Of a stretch of 64,000 nt of DNA, positions 8,846-17,561 are shown piece by piece. Position 1 is the stretch's first letter. Each line of letters begins with the position of its first letter. The translations under genes were made by a program, and so were the position numbers. This DNA is from Zymobacter palmae (lineage in GTDB: Bacteria; Pseudomonadota; Gammaproteobacteria; Pseudomonadales; Halomonadaceae): the NCBI RefSeq assembly GCF_003610015.1, contig NZ_AP018933.1, positions 2,514,035-2,578,034 on the forward strand. The letters run 5' to 3'. The notes under the pieces were generated by a model that saw nothing but the letters and a program-made list of their open reading frames with translations, searched no databases and was not told the origin of the DNA.

Positions 8846-9246
8846 TATGGCACAGCCAAAGGCTCGGTGTTGACCGGCCGCTCGACTTTTCATCTCCCTC
8901 GGCGTTAACTCCCCGCTATGACCTGACCTCCCCCTTCATGCCCCGTCAGACCTCCCAGAATGCGCGCTGAGCGCTTAGTGACATCCCCATCGCCCCTTTT
9001 CTTCATTAGACAAAAGAGCACTGCGCTAGCGCGCCGTACGGCCGATAACGAGGGTAAATCCGATCGCGGGGTACGCCACTTTTGACTGCCTGACTACCTG
9101 TTCTTTAGGTCACTACCACATCTTGCACATTGCGTCAGCATTTTTTTCCATCGGTGAACTACGACCATGGCGCAATGGCGATACATTCCGGCTTCAATTA
9201 CCGTGGCATCCTCCGTGAGAACACGCTCCCAAATGGTAAGCAACCG
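8846..9246 (+). promoter_or_regulatory. Upstream region of the second symporter-hydrolase operon
   Basis: This roughly 400-base gene-free stretch precedes the second symporter. It has a TTGACT (9082-9087) with a weak TTTAGG sixteen bases on, overlapping the decamer TGTTCTTTAG (9099-9108) shared with the region before the first symporter. This is a candidate promoter/operator only. Confidence 0.3.
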
Positions 9247-10539
9247 ATGAAATCCCCGGCTCGCAGCAGTTACTACCTCATCATCAGCGCATTGCTGTTC
9301 CTATTCTTCTTCGCCTGGTCTTCTACCTACGCGCTCTACGCGAGCTGGTTGGAAAAGGTCATGGGCATTGATGCATCCACACGCGGCTTCATCTTCATGG
9401 CCAACGGGATCGCAGCACTTATGTTGCAGCCTGTCTACGGCATGCTGCAGGACCGTCTGGGGACGTCCAAGAAACTGCTGACGTGGGTCGGTCTGATGCT
9501 GGTGCTGTGTACTCCGGCCATGGCGTACGTCTTCCCGCCGCTGATGAGCGCATTTCCCATCGCGGGCATGGCATTCGGCGCGCTCTATATGTCTCTGGCC
9601 ATGTTCGCCGGTGTCGGCGTTGTTGAGTCCTATAGCGAACGCATGGCGCGCAGTAAGGGCTTTGAATTTGGGGGCGCTCGTCTATGGGGCTCCATCGGTT
9701 GGGGCGCAGGGTCTGTCGTTGCGGGCTACTTCACCATCAACCAGAACCTGCCGTTCTACGCCTGTTCCTTCGCCGGTATCGCCTTCCTTGTCATGCTGGC
9801 TCTGCTGAAGAACAACACGGCACCGAAAGAAGAGAAGAAATACGCCGTACAGGCCACCTCCTCGCTCGGCCAGAGCTTCGCACTGTTTGCACAGGGCAAC
9901 TTCTGGAAGTTCACGTTATTCCTGTTCGGTGTCAGCGGTCTGTACTTCCTGTTTGATCAGCAGTTCCAGAACTACTACAGCGCGATGTACAACGAGCAGA
10001 CGCTGACCGCGAGCGGGCAGCAAGCTTACTCGTGGCTGCTGGCCGCACAAACGCTGACCGAAGCGGTCTGCCTGCTGGTCGCTCCGTGGGTCATCAACCG
10101 CATCGGTTCGCGCAACGGGCTGATCCTGTGCAGCGCTCTAATGAGCCTGCGCGTCTTTGGTTGCAGCCAGATTTCCAACGTGTGGTTCCTGTCTGTCTGC
10201 CACCTGATCCGCGGTATTGAGATTCCGGTTCTGCTCGTTGCCGTCTTCAAGTACATCAACAGCGTGTTCGACTCCCGTTACTCGTCTACCATCTATCTGA
10301 TAAGCTTTCAGTTCGCGCAGCAGTTCTATTCCATTTGTTTCTCTGCCGCGACGGGTTATGCCTTCGGTGCATACGGCTACCCGAGTACCTATTTCGTTCT
10401 GGCGATCAGCGCTATGGTCTTTACAGCATGGGGTATCTTCATGCTGCCGCGCGCACGCCAGGATCAGGACTCAGGCATAACGCCTGAAAAGAAAGCTGCT
10501 TCATCTTCCAACTCTGCTACAGGGGCTCAGACGGCATGA
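9247..10539 (+). CDS. LacY/CscB-type oligosaccharide:H+ symporter (second copy)
   Basis: A second oligosaccharide:H+ symporter of about 430 residues, visibly homologous to the gene at 7500 throughout. It has YYLIISALLFLFFFAWSS in helix 1, LQDRLGTSKKLLTWVG in loop 2-3, YFLFDQQFQNYYSAMY and RGIEIPVLLVAVFKY. The start is set at the ATG at 9247, which aligns with CscB; a longer frame from 9130 would add 39 residues without family support. Its stop overlaps the start of the GH32 gene by four bases (ATGA), so transporter and hydrolase are translationally coupled, as in sucrose utilisation (csc-type) operons. I infer sucrose or a short fructan as substrate; raffinose is possible. Confidence 0.87.
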   Translation: MKSPARSSYYLIISALLFLFFFAWSSTYALYASWLEKVMGIDASTRGFIFMANGIAALMLQPVYGMLQDRLGTSKKLLTWVGLMLVLCTPAMAYVFPPLMSAFPIAGMAFGALYMSLAMFAGVGVVESYSERMARSKGFEFGGARLWGSIGWGAGSVVAGYFTINQNLPFYACSFAGIAFLVMLALLKNNTAPKEEKKYAVQATSSLGQSFALFAQGNFWKFTLFLFGVSGLYFLFDQQFQNYYSAMYNEQTLTASGQQAYSWLLAAQTLTEAVCLLVAPWVINRIGSRNGLILCSALMSLRVFGCSQISNVWFLSVCHLIRGIEIPVLLVAVFKYINSVFDSRYSSTIYLISFQFAQQFYSICFSAATGYAFGAYGYPSTYFVLAISAMVFTAWGIFMLPRARQDQDSGITPEKKAASSSNSATGAQTA

Positions 10540-12110
10540 CTGACACTCTGCAAAAACAGCGCATCGAAGAAGCACTCGAAGCACTGAACAAGAATTGCGC
10601 CAGCACGGATCGCTCCATGTACCCGGGCTTCCACCTGGCACCGCCTAGCGGCTGGATGAACGACCCGAACGGCGTCATCTACCACCAGGGCTACTACCAC
10701 GTCTTCTATCAGCATCACCCGCTGTCTCCTGAAGAAGGCAAGCTGATGTACTGGGGCCACGCGCGCTCCAAGGATCTGTGCACGTGGGAACACCTGCCGA
10801 TCGCACTGGCACCGAGCATCGAAGAAGACAAAGACGGCTGCTTCTCTGGCTGCGCTGTCGTCAACGACAACGATGAGCTGTGCCTGATCTACACCGCTCA
10901 CCGTTGGGGTGGCGCATGGGGCGACGACAGCAAGGTCCTCGAAGTTCAAGCGATTGCCACCAGCAAAGACGGCATCCACTTCGACAACAAGCAGGTCGTG
11001 CTGAGCGAACCGCCGCTGCCCGAAGTCACGCACTTCCGTGACCCGCGCGTATGGCGTGAAGGTAACGACTGGCTGATGATCATCGGCTACCGTACCGATG
11101 ATAAAGACGGCAAAGGTGTCGGCAAGGTCGCGCTGTACCGCAGCACCGATCTGTACAACTGGACGTTCGAGTCCACGCTGGCGGAAGACGACGAGCTGCT
11201 GCCGCCGGGTAAACGTTCCTACATGTGGGAATGCCCGGACTTCTTCCCGCTCAACGGCAAGCACGTGCTGCTGATGTCGCCGCAGGGTCTGGAAGACGAG
11301 AACAAAGAACGCTTCCTGAACCTGTTCCAGAACGGCTGCATCATCGGTACGTTCAAGGACGGCAAGTTCACGCGCGAAACTGAATTCGAAGAACTGGATT
11401 TCGGTCATGAGTTCTATGCAGCACAGCACATCGACGGTCCGGATGGTCGTACGCTGCTGATCGCTTGGTTCGACATGTGGGCTAACGACAAACCGAGCCA
11501 GAAACACGGCTGGGCAGGCATGATGTCGCTGCCGCGTGATCTGCACATCGAAGACGGTCTGGTTCGCATGACACCGTCCCCCGAGCTGGTAGGTCTACGT
11601 GCCAACGCTGAGCCGACCACGATCGACACCACTGCTCTGAAAGACGGTGAAGAACGCAGCCTCGAGATCACCGATGGCCCGCTGCAGGAACTGCGCGTCG
11701 AGATCGACCTGAAAGCCACCGATGCACAGGAATTCGGTCTCGAATTCCACGTCGACAAGGCTACCGGTGCCAGCACGCGTCTGTACGTTGACCGCAAGCT
11801 GAACCGTCTGGTGCTCGACCGTGAACGGACCGGCAACAGCCCGGCACAGTCCGCATTCAAGCGCACCTGCAAGCTGCCGGAAGGCGATGTACTGAGCCTG
11901 CACATCTACCTCGACCGTCCGTCGATTGAAGTCTTCATCGGCAACGAGAAGAGCGAAGGGCTGTACAGCATGAGCTCCCGTACCTTCCCGAACCCGGCAC
12001 AAAAAGATGCGCACCTGTTTGCTAAAGGCGGCAGCCTCGCGCTGAAAGACTTCAAACGCTGGACGCTGAAAGACACCTTCCACTTCGAACCGCTGAAATA
12101 CGGCGCATAA
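10536..12110 (+). CDS. cscA: GH32 sucrose hydrolase / beta-fructofuranosidase
   Basis: This 524-residue glycoside hydrolase family 32 enzyme cleaves terminal beta-fructofuranosides such as sucrose. The three catalytic boxes are intact: WMNDPNG with nucleophile Asp43, FRDP with transition-state stabiliser Asp169, and WECPD with acid/base Glu232. The catalytic five-blade propeller spans about residues 30-340 and the beta-sandwich the rest. No signal peptide is visible, so it should act in the cytoplasm on sugar brought in unphosphorylated by the coupled symporter. That favours a CscA-type over a sucrose-6-phosphate hydrolase role, since no PTS gene is present. Its ATG lies inside the symporter stop (ATGA). 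A strong terminator follows. Codon use is strongly GC-biased at third positions, suggesting high expression. Confidence 0.9.
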   Translation: MTDTLQKQRIEEALEALNKNCASTDRSMYPGFHLAPPSGWMNDPNGVIYHQGYYHVFYQHHPLSPEEGKLMYWGHARSKDLCTWEHLPIALAPSIEEDKDGCFSGCAVVNDNDELCLIYTAHRWGGAWGDDSKVLEVQAIATSKDGIHFDNKQVVLSEPPLPEVTHFRDPRVWREGNDWLMIIGYRTDDKDGKGVGKVALYRSTDLYNWTFESTLAEDDELLPPGKRSYMWECPDFFPLNGKHVLLMSPQGLEDENKERFLNLFQNGCIIGTFKDGKFTRETEFEELDFGHEFYAAQHIDGPDGRTLLIAWFDMWANDKPSQKHGWAGMMSLPRDLHIEDGLVRMTPSPELVGLRANAEPTTIDTTALKDGEERSLEITDGPLQELRVEIDLKATDAQEFGLEFHVDKATGASTRLYVDRKLNRLVLDRERTGNSPAQSAFKRTCKLPEGDVLSLHIYLDRPSIEVFIGNEKSEGLYSMSSRTFPNPAQKDAHLFAKGGSLALKDFKRWTLKDTFHFEPLKYGA

Positions 12111-12126
12111 GCGAAGATAGAAAGAC

Positions 12127-12157
12127 AAAGAAGCCGCCCCAAGGGGCGGCTTCTTTT
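12127..12157 (+). terminator. Terminator of the symporter-GH32 operon
   Basis: The stem AAAGAAGCCGCCCC (12127-12140) pairs with its complement at 12143-12156 across an AA loop and runs into a T-rich end. Confidence 0.85.
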
Positions 12158-12193
12158 ATATCTAAAGCGGTTATCTTCGTACAGATTCTCTCA

Positions 12194-12228
12194 AAAAAAT
12201 GCCACCTCGTGACGAAGGCGGCATTTTT
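12194..12228 (-). terminator. Terminator of the porin gene
   Basis: AAAATGCCACC pairs with GGCGGCATTTT with one mismatch. A run of As on the plus-strand left side provides the T run for minus-strand transcripts, so it ends the porin gene and may work in both directions. Confidence 0.7.
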
Positions 12229-12249
12229 GTTCGTACATAGCACAGCAGA

Positions 12250-13656
12250 TCAAAGGAAGTACTTGAATCTCAGCCTTACCCCATACGCGTCATCATGTGT
12301 CTGGGCACTAAAGCGGCTGTAGTAGGTTCCCACCAACATATTGAAGCGGTCGATATCGAACACGTTGCTGAACTGGTAGGACGTGTACAGGGTGTCGATA
12401 TGGTATTTGCTGCCATCGGGGTCATCTTTGGACCAGTCGATGTCGTTGTATGAGTGGATATACCCCAGCCCTAAGCCGCTGTAGACCATGTTGGCGCCGA
12501 CGGAGAGGTCGTTTTCATCAAGGGCATCCAGATAAGCCACGTTGAAGTTCAACTGGAGGTCCTGATCGCTATAGCCCAGCGTGGTGGCATAGCCGGTACG
12601 GTCGCTGACATCGTTGCCGCGGGTATCGACGATGGCGTCATGCACGAGGTTCTTCTCTACACCACCCGCCACACGCCATTTCGGTGCGAACTGCCAGGCC
12701 AGCACGGGGCGCAGCAGCACGGTACTTTTGCTGCGGTCGGTGTCGAGAGCCACACCGTGGTAGGTCTTGCTGCCGGTATAGCCGGTGTCGAACAGGTCGG
12801 TGCGGTCACCCACGACGCTTGAAGTTTCGAAGTAGACGTTGCCGAACTGACGCGACACCATCATCTGCCCAGCGCTGCCGGCACGACCACGCCCTTCTTT
12901 TGCCTGATAGCTGTAACCAGCGCCATCTTTGTAGAGGTTGTTGGCGGTATCGCCGCTGTAGCCGAGGAACGTGTCGGCACCTACCGGGAACAGGTCATAG
13001 GCTTCGTAGCGGCCCACGCGGGCGCTCCAGCCATTGCGCTGCCCGAAGGCGAACCAAGCATCATCCAGCCCGACGCTGCCGGAGGTGTCCATCAACGGCT
13101 GGATGCGGAAACTGGCGAACTTGTCGCCGTGGGTGCGCGAGCCTGCTGCTTCGAACATGATGCGACCATCCTGCCCAAAGTGATGATGGTCACGATGGTG
13201 GTTGATGTCATCGTTGCCGAACACCAGGTTGCCCGTATCGGCATCGCTGTTGGCATTGATGTTCAGCTCAACATCCCCGCTGAAGATCAGCGCATTGCCG
13301 TGGCTATTCACGACGCGATACTGGTGTTCCGGTGCTGCCGACGACGGGTTAGCATCCACAGCCGTGGCGGGCTCCTGTGGGGTACCTGCATCGACGGACA
13401 CGCCCTGCCCGGCGCGTACGGCCTGAGTGGGTGTGGCCGCTACAGCAGAGGCAGATACCGCTGGGGCAGTGGTGTGCGCTTCGCGGGCCTGCTGTTCGGC
13501 GACGGTGACGCGTGCTTCAAGGCGGCTGACTTCGGCCTTGAGTGCCTGCAGTTGCTGTAACAGTTCGGCACTGGTGTCGGCATGCGCGCTGAAGGGGATC
13601 AGAGCGGCACCCGCCAGCAATGCGCTCAGCGGGCCGTAAAACGTCCTGTTGACCAT
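12250..13656 (-). CDS. Carbohydrate porin, RafY-like
   Basis: This 468-residue outer-membrane porin has a signal peptide (MVNRTFYGPLSALLAGAALIPFSAHA, cleavage near residue 26). A short coiled coil rich in Leu/Glu/Ala follows (about residues 28-62), then an Ala/Thr/Pro-rich linker, and from about residue 110 a beta-barrel with alternating aromatic strands ending in RLRFKYFL, whose final aromatic is typical of barrel insertion. The length and the N-terminal coiled coil fit sugar porins of the RafY/ScrY kind. It faces the GH32 gene tail to tail and probably provides outer-membrane passage for the same oligosaccharide. A general porin is the alternative. Confidence 0.75.
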   Translation of the reverse strand: MVNRTFYGPLSALLAGAALIPFSAHADTSAELLQQLQALKAEVSRLEARVTVAEQQAREAHTTAPAVSASAVAATPTQAVRAGQGVSVDAGTPQEPATAVDANPSSAAPEHQYRVVNSHGNALIFSGDVELNINANSDADTGNLVFGNDDINHHRDHHHFGQDGRIMFEAAGSRTHGDKFASFRIQPLMDTSGSVGLDDAWFAFGQRNGWSARVGRYEAYDLFPVGADTFLGYSGDTANNLYKDGAGYSYQAKEGRGRAGSAGQMMVSRQFGNVYFETSSVVGDRTDLFDTGYTGSKTYHGVALDTDRSKSTVLLRPVLAWQFAPKWRVAGGVEKNLVHDAIVDTRGNDVSDRTGYATTLGYSDQDLQLNFNVAYLDALDENDLSVGANMVYSGLGLGYIHSYNDIDWSKDDPDGSKYHIDTLYTSYQFSNVFDIDRFNMLVGTYYSRFSAQTHDDAYGVRLRFKYFL

Positions 13657-13718
13657 GAGAGTGATGCAATCCTTATCGAGGGCGTGGTCGTCAGCACACG
13701 CCCTGCCCTCTCTTGGTA

Positions 13719-14477
13719 TCAGGAAGCGTGTACAACAAAATCGTGAATGACATCGCTGAGGCGCTCGGGGGTTTCCATCGGCAGAAGATGCCCGGCGTCT
13801 TCGATGACGTCGATACGGGGAGCCGTGAAGAAAGGCGCCACCATGCGTTCCTGCAGCGCAAGCGGCAGGGTCGGGTCTTTTTCGCCAACGACAATCAGCG
13901 TCGGCAGCGACAGTTCACCCACACGTCCGGACCAGTCTTCGTCAGCACCGGCCGTCGGCCAAGCCTTCCACGCCGCGCGATTGCCTCGCATGGCATCATC
14001 GACGGCGCGCTCGAAGACAGCTTCCGGTAACGGGTGTGCACAGGCGCTTTCGATGAATCGCACGGCTCCTGTACGGTCTCCTGCATAATGCGCCTGAAAG
14101 TCGCGGTCTTCGCGGCGGTCAGGTTGTGGTGCCAGCGGAGAGGAAGCCACCAGCACCAGCGCACGCAGCCAGTCGGGGGCCTGATCCGCGATGATCTGCG
14201 CAACCTTGCCCGTGAACGAGTGGCCAATCAAAACGACACTGGACAATGACAGGGTATCAACGGTGTCGATCACCAAGCGGGCCATCGACGCCATGTCGAA
14301 GCCGCGCTGTCGATCGTTAGCCTCGCCGAAGCCGGGCATGTCTAAGGCCACACAAGGGTGATAACGGCTCAGGATGGCCTGGGATTCAGTCCATTCGCGG
14401 CGCGAGCTGCCAAAAAAGTGCATCAGCACCAGTGTCGGCCCGCCATTGAGTTCGCCAGAACGTGTGAAGGAAAGCAT
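13719..14477 (-). CDS. Alpha/beta hydrolase
   Basis: This is a 252-residue alpha/beta-hydrolase-fold protein. The oxyanion-hole region is LVLMHFFGSSRREW near residue 19. The nucleophile elbow GHSFTG places Ser near residue 86. An aspartate follows in VVGEKDPTLP near residue 194, and the histidine lies in EDAGHLLPMETPERL near residue 222, giving a complete Ser-Asp-His triad. There is no signal peptide. It is similar in size to RsbQ/3-oxoadipate enol-lactonase-like hydrolases, but the substrate cannot be told from sequence. It lies 64 bases downstream of glnE and may be co-transcribed with it. Confidence 0.75.
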   Translation of the reverse strand: MLSFTRSGELNGGPTLVLMHFFGSSRREWTESQAILSRYHPCVALDMPGFGEANDRQRGFDMASMARLVIDTVDTLSLSSVVLIGHSFTGKVAQIIADQAPDWLRALVLVASSPLAPQPDRREDRDFQAHYAGDRTGAVRFIESACAHPLPEAVFERAVDDAMRGNRAAWKAWPTAGADEDWSGRVGELSLPTLIVVGEKDPTLPLALQERMVAPFFTAPRIDVIEDAGHLLPMETPERLSDVIHDFVVHAS

Positions 14478-14541
14478 CCGAAGACTCCTTGTCTCATGGG
14501 GATGCTTTCAGCGTAGACACTTCACTATCGGCCTGCGTCGC

Positions 14542-17448
14542 TCACTCCAACAGTCGCTGCCAGATGTGGCGTACCGTGGCGCGGTGTTCGTCCAGTGCTG
14601 GCAACTGTGCCTGTACATCTTTATCCATCAGCAGCGCTGTGGCATGGACGCTCTGACGATAGTCAATCAGGATGCGATGAAGCACCTGCGCCTCTTCACT
14701 CGTCAGTATGCCGCACGTCGCCATCGTCTCTAGCAGACGCACGTTGTCCGTCCATTCCACCAGTGAGGGATAGCGCGCCCCGTAGGCGAGCACCGCATAC
14801 TGCGCCATGAACTCGATGTCGATCAATCCGCCTTTCATCCGCTTGACGCTGCCATGCGTTTCATGATGCGCCAGCATCTTCTCGCGCATGGCGACAATCT
14901 CCTGCCGTACGAGTTCAGGATCGCGCGGCTGGCTCAGCAGCGCATGACGCAGCTGAGTGAAGCGTTCGCACAGCGTGGGGGTACCAGCGACCGCCCGTGC
15001 CCGCACCAGTGCCTGCTGCTCCCACAGCCATGCCTGACGCTGCTGGTAATCTTCAAACGCGGTCAACGATGAGACCAGCAGCCCCGAGTTGCCCGACGGC
15101 CGCAGCCGCATATCAACGTCGTACAACACGCCACTGGGGGTCATTGCTGTCAGCAAGTGAATAATGCGCTGGCCCAGGCGGGTCATAAACACGGCATTGT
15201 CTAGCGCCCGATGGCCGCCGATGGTTGTTCCCTGCGGATCGGCATCATGCAAGAACACCAGATCTAGATCGGAGTCGTAGCCCAGCTCAATGCTGCCCAG
15301 CTTGCCATAGCCCACGATGATGAAACCGGCGGGTTCACCGTCCTCGCGCAGTGGTTCACCATGGCGCGCGGCCAGCGTACGTCGTGCCATCACCAGCACA
15401 CGGCGCAGCAGCACTTCCGCCACAGCTGTCAGGGCATCGCTGACCTGCATCAGCGAGCGCAACCCAAACAAATCAGAGGCGGCAATGCGCAGCATCTGGG
15501 CATGCCGGAACTGCCGCAGCGCTTCAAGCTGCGCCTCTTCATCTTCCAGCGGCAGCCGGTTGAGGGTTTGATCCAGCTCGGCGTCCAGATCCGCGGGGGT
15601 GACTCCGGTATCGAGCAGCGAAGGGTCCAGCAGTTCATCCAGCAATACCGGATAGCGGGCCAGCCGCTCAGCCGTCCACGGGCTAGCCGCACACAGCAAG
15701 ATCAGCTGATGACGAGCCTTCGGGTTCTCCCACAACAACGCCAGATAGGCGGTGCGTCGCAGCACAGCCTCCACCAGCGCAAGAACGCGGGGCAGCACCT
15801 TATCATGAGGCAGCGCCTGCGTGTAGCGCGCCAGTGCATCGTGTCCTTGAATGCTCACCACTTCTTCGAGCAGCGATGGCATCAGGCGATCCAGCCGTTC
15901 ACGCCCGATTGCTTGCATCTGTCCGACCGCTCGCCCATCCGCCAGCGTACGGATGTAATGCCACGCCTGCGTGGGCGACTCATAGCCCGCCGCCTGCAGT
16001 AGCGCTTCCGCTTCCGGCTGATCGAGCAGTCCTTCCCACAATGCCTGCCACGGGCTGTCGTTGCTGCCATCGTCGCTTTCGGGTTCTACCTCATCAGGCG
16101 ACGTGATCAAGGCCATGAAGGCAGCATGGACGCGCTGGCGTACCTGTGCCAGCGACTGCATGACCGCCGCCCAGTTCGGCGCGTTCAGCATCACGGCAAC
16201 GCGCAGACGGGTTGCATCGTCATCAGGCAAACGCTGCGTTTGCGCATCGTCGACGGCCTGTAGGGCATGCTCCAGCGTGCGCAGCCAAGCATAGTCGTCC
16301 TGTAGCGTGCTCACCTGCTCGGCGGGGAGTAGACGCTCATCAACCAACGCGGTCATGGCCTGCCGCAGCGAGGGGGTCTGAAGGCGGACGTGCCGCCCAC
16401 CGTGGATCAGCTGACCGGCCTGTACGATAAACTCGACTTCGCGGATCCCGCCCTCCCCCAGCTTGATGTCCTGCTCACGCCCTTGACGCCGCACTTCACG
16501 CTGAATGCGCTGCTTCATATCCCGCAGCGCGTCGATCACCCCGAAGTCGATATAACGGCGATAGATGAAAGGACGCAGCGTCGCCAGCAGTTCATAGCCC
16601 GCGGCAATGTCCCCGGCCACCGGACGCGCTTTGATCAGCGCATAGCGTTCCCATTCACGCCCGTGCTGTTGGTAGTAACGCTCCAGCGATGCAAAGCTGC
16701 CCACCAACGGGCCACCATCGCCGAACGGCCGCAGGCGCATATCGACGCGGAACACTTGCCCGTCCTCGGTCACGGCATCCAGCGCGCGGATCAGTGCCTG
16801 CCCTAAGCGCGTGAAATACTCCTGATGCGACAGCGAGCGTTTGCCTCCAGTGGTGTCACCGCTTTCGCTATAGGCCATGATCAGATCAATGTCGGAAGAC
16901 AGGTTCAGCTCACTCGCCCCCAGCTTGCCCATACCCAGCACCACCAAACGCGGCACCTGCCCATCAACGGCCTGTGGTCGCCCCCAGCGCTCGCTCAACG
17001 CCTGTTCGAGCCAGCCCAGCGTCTGTTCAAGGACGGTTTCCGCCAGCCATGAGGCTCCTGCCGCCACCTGCCATGCCGACGCATGCTGGTTGACTTGCTG
17101 CCAGAGCAGCCGTAGCTGACACGCATGCCGGAACTCACGCAGCGTACAATAGAGGCCAGCGTCATCGCTCACTCGCGCGATACGCTGGGCCAGATCCGCC
17201 TTCATCGCCGCGTGGTCGAGCGGTACCCACAGTGGATCTCCCAGCAACCACGGATGACGGCTCAGCGCACGATCAACGAAACGTGATGTGGCCAGTAGCC
17301 TTAACCAACCTTGGCGCTGCTCATCATCAAGTGCAATGTGGCGGGCATTCTCGGCACAGGCGGCAAGGTGCACGTCAAGGCGCGCTTCGGCGTCATGAAA
17401 CAGCGTGGCTGTGGATGGCACTTCATGAGAAGGGGGTGTGGATAACAT
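14542..17448 (-). CDS. glnE: Glutamine synthetase adenylyltransferase / adenylyl-removing enzyme
   Basis: GlnE adds AMP to, and removes it from, glutamine synthetase in response to PII, setting nitrogen assimilation. The 968-residue length is typical. Two nucleotidyltransferase domains are seen: the N-terminal one with GMGKLGASELNLSSDIDL near residue 171 (adenylyl-removing half) and the C-terminal one with GYGKLGSIELGYDSDLDL near residue 710 (adenylylating half). Each has a paired D-x-D metal site and a following RLRPFG/RLRPSG motif. A GGAG lies upstream of the ATG. It is followed by the alpha/beta hydrolase gene. Confidence 0.95.
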   Translation of the reverse strand: MLSTPPSHEVPSTATLFHDAEARLDVHLAACAENARHIALDDEQRQGWLRLLATSRFVDRALSRHPWLLGDPLWVPLDHAAMKADLAQRIARVSDDAGLYCTLREFRHACQLRLLWQQVNQHASAWQVAAGASWLAETVLEQTLGWLEQALSERWGRPQAVDGQVPRLVVLGMGKLGASELNLSSDIDLIMAYSESGDTTGGKRSLSHQEYFTRLGQALIRALDAVTEDGQVFRVDMRLRPFGDGGPLVGSFASLERYYQQHGREWERYALIKARPVAGDIAAGYELLATLRPFIYRRYIDFGVIDALRDMKQRIQREVRRQGREQDIKLGEGGIREVEFIVQAGQLIHGGRHVRLQTPSLRQAMTALVDERLLPAEQVSTLQDDYAWLRTLEHALQAVDDAQTQRLPDDDATRLRVAVMLNAPNWAAVMQSLAQVRQRVHAAFMALITSPDEVEPESDDGSNDSPWQALWEGLLDQPEAEALLQAAGYESPTQAWHYIRTLADGRAVGQMQAIGRERLDRLMPSLLEEVVSIQGHDALARYTQALPHDKVLPRVLALVEAVLRRTAYLALLWENPKARHQLILLCAASPWTAERLARYPVLLDELLDPSLLDTGVTPADLDAELDQTLNRLPLEDEEAQLEALRQFRHAQMLRIAASDLFGLRSLMQVSDALTAVAEVLLRRVLVMARRTLAARHGEPLREDGEPAGFIIVGYGKLGSIELGYDSDLDLVFLHDADPQGTTIGGHRALDNAVFMTRLGQRIIHLLTAMTPSGVLYDVDMRLRPSGNSGLLVSSLTAFEDYQQRQAWLWEQQALVRARAVAGTPTLCERFTQLRHALLSQPRDPELVRQEIVAMREKMLAHHETHGSVKRMKGGLIDIEFMAQYAVLAYGARYPSLVEWTDNVRLLETMATCGILTSEEAQVLHRILIDYRQSVHATALLMDKDVQAQLPALDEHRATVRHIWQRLLE

Positions 17449-17502
17449 GACGGCAGGCTCCGGAAGCGACGGTCATCGCCCAGTATACCCATCCTTACCG
17501 CC

Positions 17503-17538
17503 ATAAAAATGCCAACGGCCCGAGACGGGCCGTTGGCA
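17503..17538 (-). terminator. Terminator of ackA-pta
   Basis: A perfect 13-bp stem (17510-17522 with 17526-17538) around an AGA loop. On the minus strand it is followed by a TTTTTAT run. Confidence 0.85.
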
Positions 17539-17561
17539 GCATGACGATGACGCACTCGCAC

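Noticed and set aside
10527-11546. Long open frame antisense to the GH32 gene (about 339 codons)
   Set aside because: The sense strand carries all GH32 catalytic boxes. The antisense frame is explained by GC-rich third positions.
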